Shown here piece by piece: positions 1 to 6,859 of a stretch of 15,993 bases of DNA; position 1 is the stretch's first letter; every line of letters starts with the position of its first letter. This DNA is from Stramenopiles sp. TOSAG23-2 (Eukaryota > Sar). A program made the position numbers and the translations under genes. The notes beneath the pieces were generated by a model. It was not told the origin of the DNA. It searched no databases and worked only from the letters and a program-made list of their open reading frames with translations. The DNA is taken from positions 1 to 15,993 of the forward strand of contig LT649689.1 in assembly GCA_900128395.1 (NCBI GenBank). The letters are read 5' to 3'.

Positions 1-54
1 TACCACTACCTAGCCAGAAATCCCGTTGAATGTGACCTCAGGGAAGGTGCCTGA
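1..54 (+). other. Possible 3' tail of an upstream gene, or unrelated edge sequence
   Basis: The first 60 bases are clearly more GC-rich than the following AT-rich leader. One plus-strand frame is open from base 1 for 17 codons (YHYLARNPVECDLREGA) and stops at TGA 52-54. The opposite strand also has a short open stretch from an ATG at 60 to a TAG near 10. Codon choice (GCC, CCC, CTC, AGG) differs from the A/T-ending codons of the other genes here. It could be the end of a neighbouring gene, a transposon edge or an assembly edge. No family is recognisable from so short a piece. Confidence 0.12.
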
Positions 55-165
55 GAACATCAATTTTTAAATTTCATTTTCATTTTTTTTCATTTATATA
101 TATACTATTTGATATTTAGTGCTTTTGTAGAACAAACGGAGTGTGAGATCATTTTATATTAGTAA

Positions 166-459
166 TTGTGTGTGTGTTTGTGTGTCAATTCACTACATTA
201 TTATAGTAGTGGTTATTCTTGCCTTGTTATCATTGTTTTTGTACTGCGTATGTCGTTACCGACTTACAATAATACCACTAGAATAAGAAGAGCATCATCT
301 GCACCACAATTAAACTCAAATAATAATAACTATCATAGTATGTCTATTAACGGTGATCCAAACCAAAATTATAATCATTCTACAGTTATTCTTGCCTTGT
401 TATCATTGTTTTTGTACTGCGTATGTCGTTACCGACTTACAATAATACCACTAGAATAA
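166..459 (+). other. Upstream ORF created by the 5' duplication, overlapping the MFS start
   Basis: A 97-codon frame opens at ATG 166. At ATG 250 it enters the first copy of the MFS N-terminus (MSLPTYNN...), runs to the duplication junction at 385, and is then out of frame until its stop near 459. It overlaps the intact MFS start at 423 by 37 bases in another frame. If the unspliced transcript starts upstream of 166, scanning ribosomes would meet these ATGs first. It is a by-product of the duplication and probably not a functional protein, though it could act as a uORF. Confidence 0.4.
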
Positions 460-558
460 GAAGAGCATCATCTGCACCACAATTAAACTCAAATAATAAT
501 AACTATCATAGTATGTCTATTAACGGTGATCCAAACCAAAATTATAATCATTCTACAG
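212..558. repeat. Perfect direct tandem duplication, two 174-bp copies (212-385 and 385-558)
   Basis: Bases 212-385 recur base for base at 385-558, sharing one G at the junction, so the period is 173 bp. The unit holds the last bases of the 5' leader, the start codon (ATG 250 and ATG 423) and the first 45 codons of the MFS transporter. Since 173 is not a multiple of three, the first copy is out of frame with the gene body. Perfect identity means either a very recent duplication or an assembly error. Each copy also carries a candidate donor GTATGT (338, 511) and acceptor TTCTACAG (ending 385, 558). Confidence 0.93.
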
Positions 559-2009
559 GAGGAAAATCATCTGCATTCAATAAAAATATGGATAAGCGAA
601 TATTGTTAGATGATTTCAGTGATGAAGAGTCATATGATACGTCATCTAGAAGTGCATGTGATCCAAAACATAGACCAAATTCAACACTTGGTTATATTCT
701 TTTAACTTCATATATGATTGGATGGAGCGCGTTATGGACATGTTTATTAGTTGTTGCCGTTCCATATCAAATAGAAATGATGGTTGGAGATGAAGGAAAA
801 GGTTCTGCACTTGGATTCGTAGTTGCAGTTGGTGGTTTTAATTCCGTTGTAATACCACCTGTTGCTGGATATGTATCCGATCGCACGGTTACACGATATG
901 GTCGTCGTAAACCATATATAGTTATTGGGACCATTTGTTGTAGTCTTTTGATATTACTATTACCAGCATGCAAAACAATCGGAGCATATGCCACAATATG
1001 GTTTTTCCTTCAAACAGCTAGTAATTTTGGCAGCAGTGCATTTTTAGGATTGCTACCAGATGTTGTGCCAAAAGAACAGCTTGGAAACGTATCTGGTATA
1101 TTAGCTGCATGTACTGCATTTGGTCAATTAATTGGTGCTGGGCTTGGATCAGGATTAAAACATGTTGGTGTTCTAAATGTCTATATCGGTTTAGCTTTTG
1201 TTCATATTTTTTTTATGCTTGTAACTGTATGCACGACGAAAGAAATAGTAAATGAATCGGATAATGGCAAACCAATGAATGATGGTTTCGGAAGAATTGA
1301 TGGAGTAACAGGAGACGATGATTTTGATAATAATTTCAATAATAATAATGAGACATGCTGTGAAAAAATCACAAATTTTATGTCTGATATTATAAGACCA
1401 TTTAAATCAAATGATTTTAGATGGGTATATATCACGCGATGGTTAATACAAATGGGAATATACTCTGTTCAAGAATTTATTCAATATTTTGTAAAAGATG
1501 TAATTTATCCAGTGGAAAAAAATCATATTAATATGACAGTAACAACTATGACATCTGCATTATTATGCATCATTGTAATTGGCGGAGGCAGTTGTGGTTT
1601 TATTTGTGGCATTTTATCTGATAAATATGATCGAAGAAAAATATTTGTTTATTTTGCAGGGTTTTTTATTTCAATTGCTACAATTATGTTGATGTTCTCC
1701 ACGTCATTTACTGCATGTGGGGTTGCTGCATTTGTTTTTGGCGTTGGATTTGGCTCATTTGCAGCTGTAGATATGGCAATGGTAGTCGAAGCTTTACCAT
1801 CAGAGGAAAATGCAGCTACTGATATGGGGGTATGGCATACATCGTTGACATTGCCACAAATGATAGCAACACCAATAGCAGGAATTGTATTGGACAATGT
1901 GAAGACCAATGAAGGAGCACATGAAGGTTACGTAGCTGTATTTGGTATTGCTGTTGCTTATTTTGTATTGGGAACGTGTTTAATACAAAAATTGAAAAAT
2001 ATTAAGTAA
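423..2009 (+). CDS. Major facilitator superfamily (MFS) transporter, 12 TM
   Basis: A 528-residue polytopic membrane protein, probably a proton-coupled or facilitative transporter of small solutes; the substrate cannot be read from sequence. Residues 1-88 are a hydrophilic Asn/Ser-rich cytosolic tail with a basic RRAS motif (a possible kinase site). Twelve hydrophobic helices follow, six at about 89-270 and six at about 335-523, separated by an acidic, Asn-rich loop (271-334). The MFS loop 2-3 signature is at 149-164 (GYVSDRTVTRYGRRKP) and its second-half equivalent at 396-406 (GILSDKYDRRK). The GRRKP form resembles sugar/GPH-like and related eukaryotic MFS carriers. ATG 423 is the first in-frame start; M56 (588) has a better A-rich context and would still keep all helices. 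The 5' end lies in a perfect tandem duplication, and an in-frame 48-nt intron (511-558) is possible. It is convergent with the MATE-like gene. Confidence 0.9.
   Translation: MSLPTYNNTTRIRRASSAPQLNSNNNNYHSMSINGDPNQNYNHSTGGKSSAFNKNMDKRILLDDFSDEESYDTSSRSACDPKHRPNSTLGYILLTSYMIGWSALWTCLLVVAVPYQIEMMVGDEGKGSALGFVVAVGGFNSVVIPPVAGYVSDRTVTRYGRRKPYIVIGTICCSLLILLLPACKTIGAYATIWFFLQTASNFGSSAFLGLLPDVVPKEQLGNVSGILAACTAFGQLIGAGLGSGLKHVGVLNVYIGLAFVHIFFMLVTVCTTKEIVNESDNGKPMNDGFGRIDGVTGDDDFDNNFNNNNETCCEKITNFMSDIIRPFKSNDFRWVYITRWLIQMGIYSVQEFIQYFVKDVIYPVEKNHINMTVTTMTSALLCIIVIGGGSCGFICGILSDKYDRRKIFVYFAGFFISIATIMLMFSTSFTACGVAAFVFGVGFGSFAAVDMAMVVEALPSEENAATDMGVWHTSLTLPQMIATPIAGIVLDNVKTNEGAHEGYVAVFGIAVAYFVLGTCLIQKLKNIK
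511..558 (+). other. Candidate small intron in the MFS gene (48 nt)
   Basis: The segment begins GTATGT and ends TTCTACAG followed by GAGG, which is a good eukaryotic donor and acceptor pair, with a TATTAAC branch-like element in between. Its length is a multiple of three and removal keeps the frame, so the ORF alone cannot decide. An identical donor lies at 338 in the first duplicate. Splicing 338 to 558 removes 221 nt and joins ATG 250 to the gene body in frame. This is inference only; it lies in the poorly constrained N-terminal tail. Confidence 0.3.
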
Positions 2010-2162
2010 AATGTGTGTGTGATTATTATACTTCATACGGTGTCGTACAATATCTAGTACGAACGTGTATGTGTGTGTGTGTGAGAGTGTGTTGGTTTGC
2101 AATTAAATGTAAGAAGAAATATACTTCGTATTTTATACAAAATCTCCTCTCCACCCCCCTAT
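2010..2162. promoter_or_regulatory. Convergent 3' intergenic region with GT tracts and a hairpin
   Basis: These 153 bp lie between the ends of two convergent genes. Just after the MFS stop there is a GT tract (2012-2021) and a second one at 2071-2082. GU-rich stretches are classical downstream elements for mRNA 3'-end formation. Between them is an inverted repeat, TCGTAC (2043-2048) and GTACGA (2057-2062), inside an outer CATAC/GTATG stem (2034-2038, 2067-2071). AATTAAATG near 2101 could serve as a poly(A) signal variant. Confidence 0.45.
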
Positions 2163-3915
2163 TCATTTCAAACGAATGGTTCTTAAAAATATAGCATCTT
2201 CCTCATCATCCGTATCATTTAATAATGCATCAAATTCATCAATATTATTCGATTCCTCTTCTAATTTTGGTAATGTATGATGATGAATTCGTCTATATAC
2301 TAAATACAAACGTTGGGAACTAAATATTGCAAGTGCAGTCCATAATAACGATGTATAATGAAATTGATAAAATGCCGCACCAACACATGCTACATATGGA
2401 AATGCACACATTACTGCAACTATCATTAAATATTGAAAATCTAAAGATGCAAATAATAAACCTTCATATATTTGTGCCGTCACAGAAAATGTTTGAGCTA
2501 AAATAAATGGAAAAATTCCGGTCCAATCCATTAAACCTGATGCTTTCGTTAATGGTGAACCGACTAAAAATGAAGCCAATACAACAGCAGATATTGAACA
2601 TAACATACCACATACCAATGCAACTGTTGGAAATCGCTTGGCAAGATTTTCATAATCATATGGATTATACACACGATAGATTTCATTTAAATATTTACTA
2701 CCAACAACGATAAGTACACAACTTACTGCATTGCCAAACATATATGGTATGCTTGATATTCTATGTATTGCATCAAATGCTGTATTGACGGTCCATTCTT
2801 TTTTAACATTTTCAGCATCAAATATTAAAGTAACAGCTGCATCTACGGCTAATAATATAGTAGAACGAACTCCCATAACAAATAAATCACCCCAAAATTG
2901 TTTTCGTATTTCATTATATAATCGATCACGACCTTTACACATATAACAACAAAATCTACATGCATATGATGGACGGCAACAACGTCCTCCTAAGCAAGAA
3001 TCCTTAGAATCATTATTTCCTCCACTATCACCAGGTTTTTTTCGAGTCGCTTTAAAATTTGGTGTTTTAATTCTATTATCTACTTCTTTGAATTTATAAT
3101 TTTCACGAAATGTAGTATTGTTCCGTAATAAGCGTTTCCATATTTTATATGTAATAAAATTACATAAAAAATCTGACAAACCAACTCCTAATAAACTAAT
3201 ATTCAATACATACAATGACAAAAAAACACAAATAATCCAAATAATATTTTTGATGACAATTACACGAACAATTAACTCTGGTTTTCTCAAACCAAGAAGT
3301 ACAGGAAGTGCACAACTACTAACGATGGTATTGTATGGCAACGCAAATATGCGTATGGTATAATGTACCCATACACACATGTAAGAATTTTCATAACAAT
3401 ACATATCATGCTTTACAGGTGAGAATAGTTCTCTTGGTATGTACTCCATATGTCCTAATATTTGTAAAAATAAAATAATTAATGCTGCTAAAAAACTACC
3501 ATAATAACACACAGTCTCTGCAATTTGAATACGCAATGTCACTACTTTATGTTTACCAACACCTTCATCTGTAGCAATCCTGGCAACTAACATCGGTAAT
3601 AGCATGATAACGAAAAAACTAGATATATGACGCAATATAAAATCGATATAATCAAATTCATATAGACCTAAATCTTTTAGTTCTACTTCCAAAGCAGCTC
3701 TAACAATAGTATAAGAAATAATTTCAACAATACCAACAAAAATTAAATATACCGTCGATTTCATGAATTTCGGTCCATGATTTCCTAAGCCTGTTGTTGC
3801 ATACATTTGTATGAAATATGTAGTAGCTAGTAATATCACAATTGGTGATTATTTCTGTCTATTAACTTTTAGTGTATATATGTATACCCACATATATTGG
3901 TGGTGTTCTTCTCAT
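2163..3915 (-). CDS. Divergent MATE/MOP-superfamily membrane transporter, likely two exons
   Basis: A polytopic membrane protein that resembles multidrug-and-toxin-extrusion (MATE) carriers. The VARIATDEGVGKHK stretch matches the MATE loop after helix 2 (VARxxGAGD-like), and the second half has Q-x-YEG-LLFASLDFQYL, like the MATE (D)GILxGxxDxRYL region. About twelve hydrophobic segments fall in two halves split by a hydrophilic loop (about 240-310) with a dense Cys cluster (GGRCCRPSYACRFCCYMC). The C-terminus is acidic (EEESNNIDEFDALLNDTDDEED). The uninterrupted frame (2163-3848) has no ATG before 3806. A candidate first exon (3888-3915, MRRTPPIYV) joined across a 61-nt intron (3827-3887) gives an in-frame 563-residue protein; otherwise translation starts at 3806 with 547 residues. 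Stop is TGA. Substrate unknown; the MATE call rests on pattern and is moderate. Confidence 0.75.
3827..3887 (-). other. Candidate 61-nt intron in the MATE-like gene
   Basis: Read on the minus strand, the segment starts GTATAC and ends ATTACTAG. The frame upstream of 3837 stops at TAA (3849-3851) with no ATG, so a start must come either from 3806 or from another exon. An ATG at 3915 begins a 28-nt frame ending GTG G; splicing completes the codon as GCT and enters the long frame exactly. Exon plus body is 1,692 nt, divisible by three. Splice-site quality is only fair. Confidence 0.4.
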
Positions 3916-4248
3916 TTATAGAAATATATTTTACATTTTAAATGATGCATGATGCATACTGGCACACTGGCATATAATACTATGTACTACTATGTGGCAT
4001 AATTTTTTTTTTTTTTTTAACTGCCATCACAATACCAGAGCACCAGAATACACAATTCAATCCGGCTATACGTCTTGCGGGCTCGATTGTAAAAAATATT
4101 ATTCTAAATATAGGACAGTTTAGCATCATAAGAATATGTGATAAACTAGGAAACCGATAATCGCGACATTTCCCTTAAATTAAAGTAAAGTAAAGTATTG
4201 TACCACAGGTCAAAGATACTAGTAAAATATATTAATATATTAATTAAA
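3916..4248. promoter_or_regulatory. Intergenic region: MATE-like promoter and SOD 3' flank
   Basis: These 333 bp lie between two minus-strand genes and hold no credible gene. Nearest the MATE-like start are three adjacent short direct repeats: GATGCAT twice (3944-3957), ACTGGCAC/ACTGGCAT (3958-3973) and two TACTATGT units (3978-3995). A T16 run follows at 4003-4018. A GC-richer patch at about 4060-4090 contains GCGGGCTCGATT but folds into no tRNA. AAAGT repeats occur near 4180-4195, and AT-rich DNA suited to 3'-end formation of the SOD gene adjoins 4248. Confidence 0.4.
3944..3995. repeat. Three adjacent short direct repeats upstream of the MATE-like gene
   Basis: Three different tandem doublets lie back to back: GATGCAT x2 (exact), ACTGGCAC then ACTGGCAT (7 of 8), and TACTATGTAC then TACTATGTGG (8 of 10). 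They share no common unit. They may be independent replication-slippage scars or paired factor-binding sites upstream of the MATE-like start. Confidence 0.7.
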
Positions 4249-5463
4249 TCAAATTTTATTAGCCATTTCCAATCGTTCTAAATTGGATGTTCGTGCTGGA
4301 TTTGTTTGCCATATGCCTTTATCATCATCATTACCGTCACCACCTTTTGCTTTTGAATGAAACATTTTTAAATGTGTTTTAGAGAAAAAATAACCAATGA
4401 CGCAGCAAATAAGAATGCCAACAATTACCAAAACAGTAATCAGAACTATATCATCTTTCATATCAGTACATACATCTGTTCCACATGGATTTGCTAAACA
4501 TCCATCTTTATCTTTTGTATCGTCAACAACACGTTTACATCCCTTTTTTTCCTCAGCACATTTTACCATAGGGCATTCATGATGTGACATTGCTTTCAAT
4601 ATTCCACATGAGACACGGCCACCTGCATTATTATGAATAATAAAAGGTTTGCCTTCCGTTGCTGTACTATTTTGTGCGGAAAATACAAATGAAGTATCGC
4701 CATTACTATCAGTTTCATGATACCTAATCGTTTTCCATGGATCATTTGTTCCAATAAAATAATGCCCACCTTGATCATCTTTTGATCCACAGCCAGTACC
4801 TTTATGTATATGGACACCACACCCATTACCTGCTGTACAACTACCAGTTTGATCATTAATATTTGCTTCTAATTTTGAAGCTACTCCACTACCTACTACA
4901 ACATTATTATTTGGTAAATTAAAAAGAGTCACTTCTCCAATAACTGCTGCACCATTTATACCTTTTGTATGTGCAATTTGAACAGACTGTTGCTTCTTTA
5001 AAATACCACAACCAACTCTACCACCAGCATTATTATGAATTACAAAGGCTTTCCCATTGATTGATGTAGCAGCATTATTAACGATAAATTCAAACTTTGC
5101 ATTTCCGTTTGCATCTGATTTTCGATAACGAACAGTAGACCATGGATCTGTATCTCCAGTAAAAAAATGTCCACCTTGTTCTTCTTTTGAGCCACAACCA
5201 GTACCTTTATGTACATGCACACCGCACCCATTTCCTGCGGTACAATTACCAGTTTGATCGTTAATATTTGCTTCTAGATTTGATGCCGTTCCAACACCAA
5301 ATATTTTTTTACCTTTTTGTATAAATATTGTTACTTGCCCGTTTACACCAGAGTTACCAATTGGTGTCATATCAGCAGTAAATACGTCAAAATGTTTATC
5401 ATGTTTTGCATATATTACACATGGTAATAATATTACAAACAATATTTTTATAAATATCTTCAT
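4249..5463 (-). CDS. Membrane-anchored tandem Cu/Zn-superoxide-dismutase-like protein
   Basis: 404 residues: signal peptide (1-19), SOD-like domain 1 (about 24-158), SOD-like domain 2 (about 162-292), a six-cysteine stalk (C297, C302, C309, C322, C327, C332), one transmembrane helix (about 337-360) and a short tail. The predicted site is the cell surface or a secretory compartment, converting superoxide to peroxide and oxygen. Each domain keeps the four copper-site histidines (H83, H85, H99, H143; H218, H220, H234, H277), the active-site Arg (R149; R283) and the cysteine pair expected to form the SOD disulfide (C90/C152; C225/C286). The Zn ligands are depleted: the equivalent of human H71 is missing in both; the H80 position is R114 in domain 1 but H249 in domain 2; the Asp (D117, D252) remains. 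This suggests a copper-only-type enzyme. ATG 5463 directly precedes a typical signal peptide; stop is TGA. Sequons at N73 and N265 may be glycosylated. Confidence 0.88.
   Translation of the reverse strand: MKIFIKILFVILLPCVIYAKHDKHFDVFTADMTPIGNSGVNGQVTIFIQKGKKIFGVGTASNLEANINDQTGNCTAGNGCGVHVHKGTGCGSKEEQGGHFFTGDTDPWSTVRYRKSDANGNAKFEFIVNNAATSINGKAFVIHNNAGGRVGCGILKKQQSVQIAHTKGINGAAVIGEVTLFNLPNNNVVVGSGVASKLEANINDQTGSCTAGNGCGVHIHKGTGCGSKDDQGGHYFIGTNDPWKTIRYHETDSNGDTSFVFSAQNSTATEGKPFIIHNNAGGRVSCGILKAMSHHECPMVKCAEEKKGCKRVVDDTKDKDGCLANPCGTDVCTDMKDDIVLITVLVIVGILICCVIGYFFSKTHLKMFHSKAKGGDGNDDDKGIWQTNPARTSNLERLEMANKI
4588..5394 (-). repeat. Intragenic duplication encoding the two SOD-like domains
   Basis: The two halves of the SOD gene are clearly related at DNA and protein level. 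Blocks such as CGVHVHKGTGCGSK/CGVHIHKGTGCGSK, LEANINDQTG and HNNAGGRV recur at a spacing of about 135 residues. The second copy diverges in the linker and in the metal loop. This points to an old but not ancient tandem duplication of one domain. Confidence 0.85.
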
Positions 5464-5490
5464 CCGTGCTTATATATTTTTTCCCTGTTT

Positions 5491-5525
5491 ATACTATACT
5501 ATACTATACTATATATATATATATT
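5491..5525. repeat. (ATACT)4 minisatellite joined to (AT)n
   Basis: Four perfect ATACT units are followed by about 15 bases of alternating AT. The position just upstream of the SOD start makes it a possible TATA-type promoter element of variable length. Confidence 0.85.
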
Positions 5526-5776
5526 AATTTGTATTTTAATTTCGACTACAATCTTATTCTATAATATATTTTCATTTCATATATACCTGCCCAATGAACT
5601 TTAACTTCTTTATATTCTTCCGTCGTGCATCATGCTTCCGTGTGCTTCCCAGCTTCCCACTATATATACTTACATGTACTGGCCCTTCAAAAAAAAAAAA
5701 AAGATACGGAGCAATGATTAGCATGGACATAGGCTTATTTATATATATACTATTCCAAATCTGGAGGAGGACCAAC

Positions 5777-5802
5777 AATAATAATAATAATAATAATAAT
5801 AA
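5777..5802. repeat. (AAT)n microsatellite
   Basis: A run of about eight AAT units lies 112-138 bp upstream of the erlin start codon. It is non-coding. The same codon repeat accounts for the poly-Asn stretches in the proteins of this window. Confidence 0.9.
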
Positions 5803-5914
5803 AAATCACAGTATAAAAATCCAATTCCTTTAGTCAAAAACATAGTTGCAATATAACAATATACATTTTAAACAGAAATTCATAAAGGAATTATAATAGC
5901 AATAACAAAGAAAT

Positions 5915-6859
5915 ATGTCAGCAATACCATTAATTGCAATATGTGTAGCCGTATCGGCAGTAGTATTTATGACAATTCATAATATTACAGAAGGACATCG
6001 TGGTGTGTATTTTCGCGGTGGTGCATTATTAAATGTAGTTACAAAACCTGGCTTTCATATGAAATTACCAATAACAACATTGAAGGAAGTGCAAGTAACT
6101 GTACAAACAGATTCTGTTACAAATATACCATGTGGTACATCTGGCGGCGTGTTAATAAATTTTGGTAAAGTGGAAGTTGTAAATCGTTTGAAAGAAGATT
6201 TAGTATTAGAAACAGTGAGAAACTATACTATTGATTATGATAAGACATGGATATTTGATAAGATTCATCATGAAATCAATCAATTCTGTTCTAGTCATAC
6301 GTTGCAAGAAGTATATATAACGCTGTTTGACACATTGGACGAATCCTTGCAAAGTGCATTGCAACGCGATTGTTTAGTTTGGGCCCCTGGAATTGAAATC
6401 ATTGCTGTACGGGTCACTAAACCTCGCGTGCCAGAACAGATCAGACGTAATTATGAAAAAATGGAAGCAGAAAAAACACAATTATTAATTGCTATTGAAT
6501 CTCAAAAAGTTGTTGAAATGGAAGCGGAGACGGATAAATTGAAAGCTACAATAGCAGCAAAAAAACAATTGGATGTTAGTGAGATTAAAATGAGACAAAA
6601 AATTCTTGAAAAAGAAAGCGAACAGAAAGTTGCTAAATTGCAAGATGAAATACAATCATCACATCAAAAAGCATCAAGTGATAGCGAATATTATAGGATC
6701 ATGAGAGAATCAGAAGCTAATAATAAACGATTAACACCTGAATTTATTGAATATACACGTATTGTTTCCATGAGTAATAATACAAAAGTATATTTTGGTA
6801 ATAAAATTCCAAATATGTTGCAAACAAATGCAGTACCATCGACGACAAGTAGGTTGTAA
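5915..6859 (+). CDS. ERLIN: Erlin-like SPFH/prohibitin-domain protein of the ER membrane
   Basis: A 314-residue SPFH protein closely matching animal ERLIN1/2 in length and order. Erlins are type II ER membrane proteins that assemble large rings in cholesterol-rich microdomains and guide ER-associated degradation, for example of activated IP3 receptors with RNF170. Seen here: N-terminal hydrophobic anchor (about 3-20); the erlin signature EGHRGVYFRGGALL (26-39); PCGTSGGV (72-79); NYTIDYDK (103-110) with the conserved N-glycosylation sequon; KIHHEINQFCS (116-126), QEVYITLFD (131-139) and VRVTKP (165-170). A charged coiled coil (about 180-270) is followed by LTPEFIEY and the conserved KVYFGNKIPNM (291-301) near the C-terminus. 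No introns or frame damage; stop is TAA. It is divergent from the SOD gene and convergent with the giant ATPase gene. Family assignment is very secure; the exact role in this organism is inferred. Confidence 0.97.
   Translation: MSAIPLIAICVAVSAVVFMTIHNITEGHRGVYFRGGALLNVVTKPGFHMKLPITTLKEVQVTVQTDSVTNIPCGTSGGVLINFGKVEVVNRLKEDLVLETVRNYTIDYDKTWIFDKIHHEINQFCSSHTLQEVYITLFDTLDESLQSALQRDCLVWAPGIEIIAVRVTKPRVPEQIRRNYEKMEAEKTQLLIAIESQKVVEMEAETDKLKATIAAKKQLDVSEIKMRQKILEKESEQKVAKLQDEIQSSHQKASSDSEYYRIMRESEANNKRLTPEFIEYTRIVSMSNNTKVYFGNKIPNMLQTNAVPSTTSRL

Larger units (their letters stand above)
5464..5914. promoter_or_regulatory. Divergent promoter region between the SOD and erlin genes
   Basis: These 451 bp separate two divergently transcribed genes and must contain both promoters. 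Visible elements are (ATACT)4 at 5491-5510 running into (AT)n to about 5525, lying 28-62 bp upstream of the SOD start and TATA-like; a TATATATA patch near 5660; an A14 run at 5689-5702; and (AAT)n at 5777-5802. Short ORFs of 60-80 codons on both strands here are low-complexity, overlap one another and are not credible genes. The erlin ATG has an A-rich leader (AACAAAGAAAT). Confidence 0.55.

Noticed and set aside
385-558. Second duplicate interpreted as a plain GT-AG intron (385-558)
   Set aside because: It does begin GT and end AG, but removing 174 nt leaves the frame of ATG 250 out of phase with the MFS body, so it would not give a functional protein.
3837-3839. GTG as the start of the MATE-like gene
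   Set aside because: GTG starts are not usual in eukaryotic nuclear genes. ATG 3806 or a spliced first exon from 3915 is more plausible.
4060-4095. tRNA-like GCGGGCTCGATT patch
   Set aside because: It resembles a T-arm, but no matching acceptor, D or anticodon stems can be drawn around it.
5572-5833. Overlapping 68- and 79-codon ORFs on opposite strands in the SOD/erlin intergenic region
   Set aside because: They consist of low-complexity Lys/Asn/Phe runs from homopolymers and the AAT repeat, show no family match and overlap each other in a promoter region.
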